Below, in pieces: positions 6,453 through 9,908 of a stretch of DNA of 9,908 nucleotides. The stretch is taken from positions 1 to 9,908 of the forward strand of contig JAATGI010000101.1 in the NCBI GenBank assembly GCA_015654725.1, read 5' to 3'. Both the position numbers and the translations under genes were made by a program. This DNA is from Rhodospirillales bacterium. GTDB taxonomy: Bacteria > Pseudomonadota > Alphaproteobacteria > ATCC43930 > CGMCC-115725. The notes under the pieces were generated by a model. That model was not told the origin of the DNA. It searched no databases and worked only from the letters and a program-made list of their open reading frames with translations. Positions within the stretch are counted from its first letter, which is position 1. The number at the start of each line of letters is the position of its first letter.

Positions 6453-6962
6453 ATGGCGGAAAACCAGCCGACGCTGAACCCGCTGGCCCAGGCTTTCACC
6501 GGCCTGAAGCCCACGGCGCCGACCGACGCCGAGCCGCGCCCGGTCGTCGAGGAAGCGAAGCCCAAGCTCGACGCGCAGGGCCGCGCCTATGCCACCGGAA
6601 AGCGCAAGAACGCGGTCGCCCGGGTCTGGATCAAGCCGGGCAAGGGAGCCGTCACCGTGAACGGCCGCGACATCCCGATCTATTTCGCGCGCCCGGTGCT
6701 GCGCATGATGATCGAGCAACCGTTTCAGGTCGCCAACCGCGCGGGGCAATATGACGTGGTGTGCACGGTGGTCGGCGGCGGACTCTCCGGTCAGGCCGGC
6801 GCGGTGCGTCACGGCATCAGCCGCGCGCTCATCTCCTACGAGCCGGGCTTGCGGCCGGTGTTGAAGGCCGGCGGTTATCTCACCCGCGACAGCCGCGTGG
6901 TCGAGCGCAAGAAATACGGCCGCGCCAAGGCGCGACGCAGCTTCCAATTCTCCAAGCGCTAG
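6453..6962 (+). CDS. rpsI: 30S ribosomal protein S9
   Basis: This 169-residue small-subunit protein has a C-terminal tail that reaches toward the P-site tRNA. The core from about residue 45 shows RAYATGKRKNAVARVWIKPG, the VNGRDIPIYFARP segment, GGGLSGQAGAVRHGISRAL and the basic end GRAKARRSFQFSKR. The final Lys-Arg pair is intact. The first 44 residues are an Ala/Pro/Glu-rich extension absent from shorter S9 proteins such as that of E. coli but common in alphaproteobacteria. AGAGGG at 6441-6446, inside the rplM end, serves as ribosome binding site six bases before the ATG. It is co-transcribed with rplM. I see no intrinsic terminator after the stop: the DNA turns AT-rich at once, which may mark a junction with foreign DNA. 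Confidence 0.97.
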   Translation: MAENQPTLNPLAQAFTGLKPTAPTDAEPRPVVEEAKPKLDAQGRAYATGKRKNAVARVWIKPGKGAVTVNGRDIPIYFARPVLRMMIEQPFQVANRAGQYDVVCTVVGGGLSGQAGAVRHGISRALISYEPGLRPVLKAGGYLTRDSRVVERKKYGRAKARRSFQFSKR

Positions 6963-7027
6963 TCCGGTATCTTCAATTTTTCCTTTGTTATCAATTAGTT
7001 GAATGAAATTTTGATCGCCGAAAGGCG

Positions 7028-7154
7028 TTCACCAATCATTCACCAGCCCTTGTTTTGGCCGCTCGGTCGAGTTACGATTTTCGACCAATCGTTCACCAAT
7101 TTCGGGTTCCGAAGGGCGCCTGAGCGTCAAGTCAGCGTCCTTCACCAATTTCGG
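7028..7154. repeat. Phased TTCACCAAT direct repeats before the integrase
   Basis: Copies of TTCACCAAT or close variants lie at 7028-7036, 7039-7045 (TTCACCA), 7083-7089 (GACCAAT), 7092-7100 and 7141-7149. The first two starts are 11 bases apart, about one helical turn. ACCAATCATTCACCA (7031-7045) recurs at 7084-7098 with one change, 53 bases on. TTCACCAATTTCGG is exact at 7092-7105 and 7141-7154. An inverted pair, TTCGG (7101-7105) and CCGAA (7109-7113), overlaps the second block. The layout resembles arm-type recombinase sites or operator iterons. No gene is convincing in 6963-7166. Confidence 0.65.
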
Positions 7155-7166
7155 AACAGGGCGCCG

Positions 7167-8465
7167 ATGAGCTTCTATCAGGACAGCTACTCGCTCCATG
7201 ACGGGGCGATCCTGCTCTACACCCGGCCGGGCCGGAAGAAGGTTCGGTATCAGGCGCGCCTCAAGGTTCCCGGCGTCCAGGGATATGTCGTCCGCTCGCT
7301 CAAGACGGCAGACCTCAAGGTCGCGATCGGCGAAGCCGAAGATTTGTTCTACCAGCTCCGCGCGGAACATAAGCAGGGCCTCGATATCCGTCATGCCGGG
7401 AACCGGCGCTTCAAAGACCTGTGGCAGCGTTTCTACGAAGTCCATGAAAGCGGGCTGTCCGTGCACCGCCAGCGCCTCCATACGCTCATCGGCAATAAGT
7501 ATTTCATCGGGTATTTCGGCGATCACCCCGTCGCCGACATGCCGGACGCTTTCGTCGAGAAATACTGGGACTGGCGCATCAACTACCACAACCCCGAGCG
7601 CCGCGAGGAACTCGGCATCAAGGAGCCGATCCCGGCGAATGCCGTCCTGGTGCCGGCGCAGAAGACGCTCGACATGGAAGCGGGCATGCTCCGGCAGATA
7701 TTCCGCTGGGGCAAACGGGTCGGGTTCGTCAAGCGCGAGCCGTGGATCAAACCGCCCAAGGTCAACCACGGCCAGGGCGTCGTGCGTCGGCCCAGCTTCG
7801 ATGAAGACGAATGGAAGCTCGTATACGAGCGCCTGCGGGCGTGGGCGAAAGAGGAGATGACCACATCCCCCGGCAACAACGGCGGCACGCTCCATCGTTC
7901 CGGCCCGCATGCGCTGCACCGATACCAGCGCGAGCTACTGCGCAACTACGTGCTGTTCATGGCCAATAGCGGCCTGCGGCCGAACGAGGCGCGCCAACTC
8001 TTATGGCGCGATGTCCAAATCGAAAAAGGAAAAGATCGGAAAGTCTCGGTCATCGTCGAGGTGGCGCCCACGACCAAGACCGGAGCGCGAACGGTCGTGT
8101 GCCGGGACGGCGCCGAATTCTATCTCGAACGGCTCAAGGACATGTCGCTGCACACCGCGCCCGGCGATTACGTCTTTGCCGGCTACGACGGCCATCCGGT
8201 CGAAAACTTCAACAAGACCTTCGCCAAGGTGCTCGACAAGATCGGCTTGCTCAACGACCGCCAGGGCAAGAGGCGGACGATCTACAGTCTGCGCCATTTC
8301 TATTGCACCGAAGCGCTGTTGTCGGGCGTCGACATCCACGTCCTGGCCAAAAACATGGGAACGTCCATCGCCTACATCGAAAAGCACTATTCCCATATTC
8401 TGACCCGGATGCAGGCGAAGGCGTTGCGGACGAAGAAGTTCCGGCCGCAGAGCGTGCCGGCGTGA
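7167..8465 (+). CDS. Site-specific tyrosine recombinase/integrase
   Basis: This 432-residue phage/island-type integrase cuts and rejoins DNA through a covalent tyrosine intermediate. Residues 1-75 suit an arm-binding domain (RYQARLKVPGVQGYVVRSLKT). Residues about 80-200 form the core-binding domain. The catalytic domain holds Arg271 (NSGLRPNEARQLLW), Lys304 (PTTKTGART), Arg376 (TIYSLRHFY) and the nucleophile Tyr408 (YIEKHYSHI). The usual His of HxxR is Tyr373, and the usual His/Trp before the tyrosine lies in MGTS (Thr399). I know this YSLRH/MGTS form from many proteobacterial integrases, so it is probably active. The frame is open back to 6999, but those extra 56 residues do not look like protein and cover the repeat array, so I use the ATG at 7167. 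AGGGCG lies upstream as a weak ribosome binding site. Confidence 0.92.
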   Translation: MSFYQDSYSLHDGAILLYTRPGRKKVRYQARLKVPGVQGYVVRSLKTADLKVAIGEAEDLFYQLRAEHKQGLDIRHAGNRRFKDLWQRFYEVHESGLSVHRQRLHTLIGNKYFIGYFGDHPVADMPDAFVEKYWDWRINYHNPERREELGIKEPIPANAVLVPAQKTLDMEAGMLRQIFRWGKRVGFVKREPWIKPPKVNHGQGVVRRPSFDEDEWKLVYERLRAWAKEEMTTSPGNNGGTLHRSGPHALHRYQRELLRNYVLFMANSGLRPNEARQLLWRDVQIEKGKDRKVSVIVEVAPTTKTGARTVVCRDGAEFYLERLKDMSLHTAPGDYVFAGYDGHPVENFNKTFAKVLDKIGLLNDRQGKRRTIYSLRHFYCTEALLSGVDIHVLAKNMGTSIAYIEKHYSHILTRMQAKALRTKKFRPQSVPA

Positions 8466-8472
8466 GGCATGG

Positions 8473-8483
8473 CCCGTGACGGG
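8473..8483. promoter_or_regulatory. Short inverted repeat upstream of the toxin-antitoxin -10
   Basis: CCCGT (8473-8477) and ACGGG (8479-8483) are perfect inverted copies around G8478. The repeat sits where a -35 element would be for the TATAAT at 8492. A one-base loop argues against an RNA hairpin. An operator for antitoxin autoregulation is the likely alternative. Confidence 0.35.
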
Positions 8484-8488
8484 GCGTA

Positions 8489-8497
8489 TGGTATAAT
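8489..8497 (+). promoter_or_regulatory. Extended -10 promoter of the toxin-antitoxin operon
   Basis: TGG then TATAAT (8489-8497) is a consensus extended -10, and no good -35 is visible. Transcription would begin about seven bases downstream, at or beside the ATG at 8504, which has no ribosome binding site. A leaderless message is therefore likely. Confidence 0.6.
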
Positions 8498-8503
8498 GGC
8501 GGC

Positions 8504-8737
8504 ATGAGCACCAAGATCGACCCCAAAGTCATCGCCGATCTCTCCCGCTATACGACGGAGGAGCTCGACCCGGAGATCGCGAAGGACGAGGCGGCGATGG
8601 ACGCCTTCATCGAGCGCAACCGGGATGCGCTCAACACCGCGCTCAAAGAGGGATACCTCTCGCTCGATCGCGGCGAAGGCGTCGAAATCCGGTCGCTTGA
8701 AGATCTCTTGTCGGCGCTTGCCAAGCAACGGGCCTGA
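8504..8737 (+). CDS. Antitoxin-like protein 1 of a three-gene toxin-antitoxin operon
   Basis: This 77-residue protein is acidic in its first half (YTTEELDPEIAKDEAAMD). It then has a helical FIERNRDALNTALKEGYLSLDRGEG segment (35-59) and ends EIRSLEDLLSALAKQRA. This layout is usual for small antitoxins that precede ParE/RelE toxins: a DNA-binding or dimerising helical part, and a tail that wraps the toxin. I cannot assign a named family; a ribbon-helix-helix or Phd-like N terminus is not clear by eye. The call rests on size, order, the ParE-like gene 29 bases downstream, and the short RGE(x)V(x)4-5(L)E(x)L motif seen in such antitoxins. An extended -10 lies immediately upstream with no leader. 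Residues 38-58 align without gaps to residues 39-59 of the third gene. Confidence 0.72.
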   Translation: MSTKIDPKVIADLSRYTTEELDPEIAKDEAAMDAFIERNRDALNTALKEGYLSLDRGEGVEIRSLEDLLSALAKQRA

Positions 8738-8766
8738 TCGAGCGAAACGTTCACGCCCTACCGGCC

Positions 8767-9087
8767 ATGGCCGACTACATTCTTTCCGGCGAGGCGCTCC
8801 GCGATCTCACCGAACTCGAAACCTTCCTCACCGAGCGCGAAAGCCGCGCGCGGGCGCTGGCGGTCCTGGCGCGAATCCATCGCGCCATGAGTTCGATCGC
8901 CGCCTCGCCGGGTATCGGCCGGAGACGGCATGAACTTGTCGGCGCCCCGCAATCATTCGCCGTCCAATCCTGGATCATCTTCTATCGCGCAACCGCCGAC
9001 CGAAGGGGCGTCGAAATCATCCGCGTCATCGACGGCCGGCGCGACATCGAAGCGATATTAGGGCGCAGTCCCCGACGGCCCGCATGA
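8767..9087 (+). CDS. ParE/RelE-superfamily toxin
   Basis: This 106-residue protein shows the ParE order. An opening strand YILSGEALRDLTELETFL leads into two helices (RARALAVLARIHRAMSSIAASPGIG), then GRRRHELVGAPQSFAVQSWIIFYRA and the closing GVEIIRVIDGRRDIEAIL. ParE proteins poison DNA gyrase, whereas RelE relatives cut mRNA on the ribosome; the IIRVIDGRRDIEAIL ending favours the ParE branch, but the target cannot be proved. The start is the only ATG in the frame after the antitoxin and has no ribosome binding site, so its translation is probably low or coupled. That fits a toxin made in smaller amounts than its antitoxin. Its stop overlaps the start of the third gene (ATGA), an unusual tight link for a two-gene toxin-antitoxin module. 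Confidence 0.85.
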   Translation: MADYILSGEALRDLTELETFLTERESRARALAVLARIHRAMSSIAASPGIGRRRHELVGAPQSFAVQSWIIFYRATADRRGVEIIRVIDGRRDIEAILGRSPRRPA

Positions 9088-9332
9088 CCGCCCCGAAAAA
9101 TCGCGTGCCGCCAGGCGTCAGCAGTGCGGGTCGTTTCAGCGGCGTCGTGCCGCGCGATGCGGCAGCGGATGAGTCGTTTGCTGCCGCATACTGCAAACGC
9201 AATAAGCGCGCGCTCAACCGGAGCATCGCCAAAGCCCACGACGCATTGGCCCGCGGCGAGTATTTCACCCGCGATCAGATCATGTCCGAAATCAGGGCGC
9301 TCCGTCTGCGTCGGCGAATAGACACCCAATAG
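9084..9332 (+). CDS. Second antitoxin-like protein, downstream of the toxin
   Basis: This 82-residue protein starts within the toxin stop codon, so it is in the same operon and probably translationally coupled. The first 28 residues are Pro/Gly/Ser-rich. The rest is helical and basic: ESFAAAYCKRNKRALNRSI, then AKAHDALARGEYFTRDQ and IMSEIRALRLRRR. Residues 39-59 match residues 38-58 of the first gene with 9 identities in 21 and no gap (pattern RN-x-x-ALN, then L-x-RGE). I read it as a paralogue of the upstream antitoxin, or the antitoxin of a second module whose toxin has been lost. The basic C terminus contrasts with the acidic N-terminal half of antitoxin 1, so DNA binding is possible. Its stop codon abuts the terminator hairpin, and the frame has GC-rich codon use like its neighbours. 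Confidence 0.68.
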   Translation: MTAPKNRVPPGVSSAGRFSGVVPRDAAADESFAAAYCKRNKRALNRSIAKAHDALARGEYFTRDQIMSEIRALRLRRRIDTQ

Positions 9333-9333
9333 G

Positions 9334-9359
9334 CCCGCCAATCATGAATTGGCGGGTTT
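9334..9359 (+). terminator. Intrinsic-type terminator of the toxin-antitoxin operon
   Basis: CCCGCCAAT (9334-9342) and ATTGGCGGG (9348-9356) form a perfect 9-bp stem with loop CATGA, followed by TTT. It starts one base after the stop of the third gene. The short T-tract makes it a moderate terminator. Confidence 0.7.
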
Positions 9360-9417
9360 GCGGCGAAGCGGCCGACCGCAAAGCCATTGCAACACAGTGG
9401 AAATTCCCCCCGCAACC

Positions 9418-9437
9418 GTCGGGCGCAGGCGCCCGAC
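9418..9437. repeat. Hairpin, 9-base arms
   Basis: GTCGGGCGC (9418-9426) and GCGCCCGAC (9429-9437) are perfect inverted copies separated by AG; in RNA the stem would open to about 8 bp or fewer. It is the first strong hairpin of the structured block. Confidence 0.8.
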
Positions 9438-9530
9438 TTCGACCGTTTCCCTGCGCGGGAGGCTAAGCCTCTCCGCTCCGGCTCCGCTATCGCTCCGGGG
9501 TTCGTGGCATCAGTCTCGTTGAGGGGCCAC

Positions 9531-9908
9531 TCACCCGAAACGCTCGAAGTCGGCCGCTCGCTGCCGCAGCCAATCGCCTCGGCCGCAGCGGCCTGTCGGC
9601 TCTTGGGCGGACAGCGGCGCCCGACGGTTGCGGGGGTGCTCGCCGGCATCGGAACGCCGGACGAGGTTTCGCTTCGCAAAGGGGCGTCTGGCCGACGCCC
9701 AGGTTGGCGACGAGAAGTCGTCGCCCGCACTTGGTTCGGTGCCCGCCTGAAGAGGCGGGCACCTGGTCTCGGTCGGGAAGACCGAAGTGTTTGCGCAATT
9801 CCCTTTTTCGTCCTGTTCGAGAACGTCGGCGGCCTTCGCAAGACGTTCCGCTACTTCGGCGTGTTCGGTTTCGAGCCGGAGTAGTTGCGCCTCGGCTTCC
9901 TTCCGCCG
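9531..9908 (-). CDS. Partial gene entering from the right edge, possibly truncated
   Basis: On the minus strand a frame is open from the window edge to a TGA at 9531-9533 and has no start here. The first 37 codons (9908 to about 9798) read RRKEAEAQLLRLETEHAEVA then ERLAKAADVLEQDEKGN, a heptad-like Glu/Ala/Leu pattern expected of a coiled-coil protein. After that the composition becomes irregular (Cys, Pro, Arg-rich) just where the hairpin block begins. I infer that the C-terminal end of a real gene runs into, or was cut by, the structured element, and the rest of the frame is fortuitous. Long coiled-coil proteins of plasmids and phages, such as KfrA-like proteins, are one possibility. No family can be assigned. 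Confidence 0.4.
   Translation of the reverse strand, partial: RRKEAEAQLLRLETEHAEVAERLAKAADVLEQDEKGNCANTSVFPTETRCPPLQAGTEPSAGDDFSSPTWASARRPFAKRNLVRRSDAGEHPRNRRAPLSAQEPTGRCGRGDWLRQRAADFERFG
9682..9785. repeat. Four consecutive perfect hairpins
   Basis: Stem 1 is GGGCGTC/GACGCCC (9682-9700, loop TGGCC). Stem 2 is GGCGACGA/TCGTCGCC (9706-9725, loop GAAG). Stem 3 is GGTGCCCGCCT/AGGCGGGCACC (9738-9763, loop GAAG). Stem 4 is TCGGTC/GACCGA (9769-9785, loop GGGAA). The stems differ in sequence, while two loops are identical and the fourth also ends in GAA-type purines. This favours RNA structure over a simple repeat or DNA-binding site. Confidence 0.8.

Larger units (their letters stand above)
9388..9785 (+). 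ncRNA. Candidate structured RNA, possibly HEARO/omega-RNA (IscB guide RNA) without iscB
   Basis: This block contains many perfect or near-perfect hairpins: 9418-9437, 9459-9471, the GTGGC/GCCAC stem at 9504-9530, 9581-9593, and four in a row at 9682-9785. Between 9506 and 9523 lies GGCATCAGTCTCGTTGAG, which I associate from memory with the conserved core of HEARO RNAs, the class later shown to be omega-RNA guides of IscB nucleases. Also notable are ACACAGTGGAAATTCCCC (9392-9409) and four CTCCG copies at 9471-9497. HEARO RNAs are normally just upstream of iscB and carry the guide at their 5' end; here no IscB-like frame follows before 9908. The frame open through it on the plus strand (9387-9884) has no protein-like character. 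The orientation, borders and family are not proved. Confidence 0.5.
6963..9908. mobile_element. Probable end of an integrated element behind rpsI
   Basis: From the base after the rpsI stop, gene content changes from core to accessory: AT-rich DNA with phased repeats, a tyrosine recombinase, a three-gene toxin-antitoxin operon, a hairpin-rich non-coding block and a partial gene entering from the right. An integrase directly behind a conserved gene, reading away from it, is the usual layout at one end of a genomic island. The other end lies outside the window, and I could not identify the att core, so both borders are approximate. Confidence 0.5.

Noticed and set aside
5117..6565. Minus-strand frame of 482 codons across tonB, the secreted gene and rplM
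   Set aside because: It is antisense to well-supported genes including L13 and has no protein-like pattern.
6999..7166. N-terminal extension of the integrase by 56 residues
   Set aside because: The extra residues do not resemble integrase arm domains, and the DNA is the AT-rich repeat tract; the family-like sequence begins at 7167.
9471..9497. CTCCG copies as a simple tandem repeat
   Set aside because: Only four copies with uneven spacing inside a GC-rich structured region, so not a microsatellite in its own right.
9334..9785. CRISPR array
   Set aside because: The hairpins have different stem sequences and irregular spacing; there are no identical direct repeats with unique spacers and no cas genes.
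9387..9884. Plus-strand frame of 165 codons over the structured block
   Set aside because: Its sequence follows hairpin arms, is Arg/Pro/Gly-rich and has no motif; structure explains the region better. The opposite minus frames at 9275-9841 and 9487-9798 were rejected for the same reason.

Overview
The window is GC-rich DNA that looks like an alphaproteobacterial chromosome. The reasons are IHF-alpha followed by a MerR-type regulator and a tRNA-Pro gene, an L13-S9 ribosomal pair in which S9 carries the long N-terminal extension common in alphaproteobacteria, and an alphaproteobacterial-type Zur box. I cannot place it more finely; Rhodospirillales or Rhizobiales relatives are plausible from gene content alone.

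The left part (1-2338) is core. ihfA and a MerR-like gene overlap by four bases and are followed by tRNA-Pro(GGG) with an encoded CCA. Next come a small conserved-looking hypothetical gene on the minus strand, divergent from cutA, and an enoyl-CoA hydratase/isomerase-family gene that meets cutA tail to tail. The hydratase relative has lost both classical catalytic glutamates.

The middle part (2339-5890) is a metal-uptake module. A near-perfect palindrome built on ATGTTATAACAT, which matches the alphaproteobacterial Zur operator as I know it, covers the probable -10 of a TonB-dependent receptor. The receptor gene overlaps a TonB-like energy transducer by four bases, with a TTG start and a clear ribosome binding site. 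A small secreted protein of unknown function follows. I read this as zinc-repressed outer-membrane uptake of zinc or a zinc-carrying ligand. At 5990-6962 rplM and rpsI return to core function behind their own promoter.

The right part (6963-9908) is accessory. Directly after rpsI lies an AT-rich stretch with phased TTCACCAAT repeats, then a tyrosine recombinase, then a three-gene toxin-antitoxin operon (antitoxin, ParE-like toxin, and a second protein that resembles the first antitoxin), closed by a hairpin terminator. After the terminator about 400 bases carry a dense series of perfect hairpins and a motif that resembles, from memory, the HEARO/omega-RNA class of IscB guide RNAs, although no IscB gene is visible. 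At the right edge a minus-strand reading frame with a coiled-coil-like sequence enters from outside the window and runs into this structured block. The whole right part is probably one end of an integrated element placed behind rpsI.
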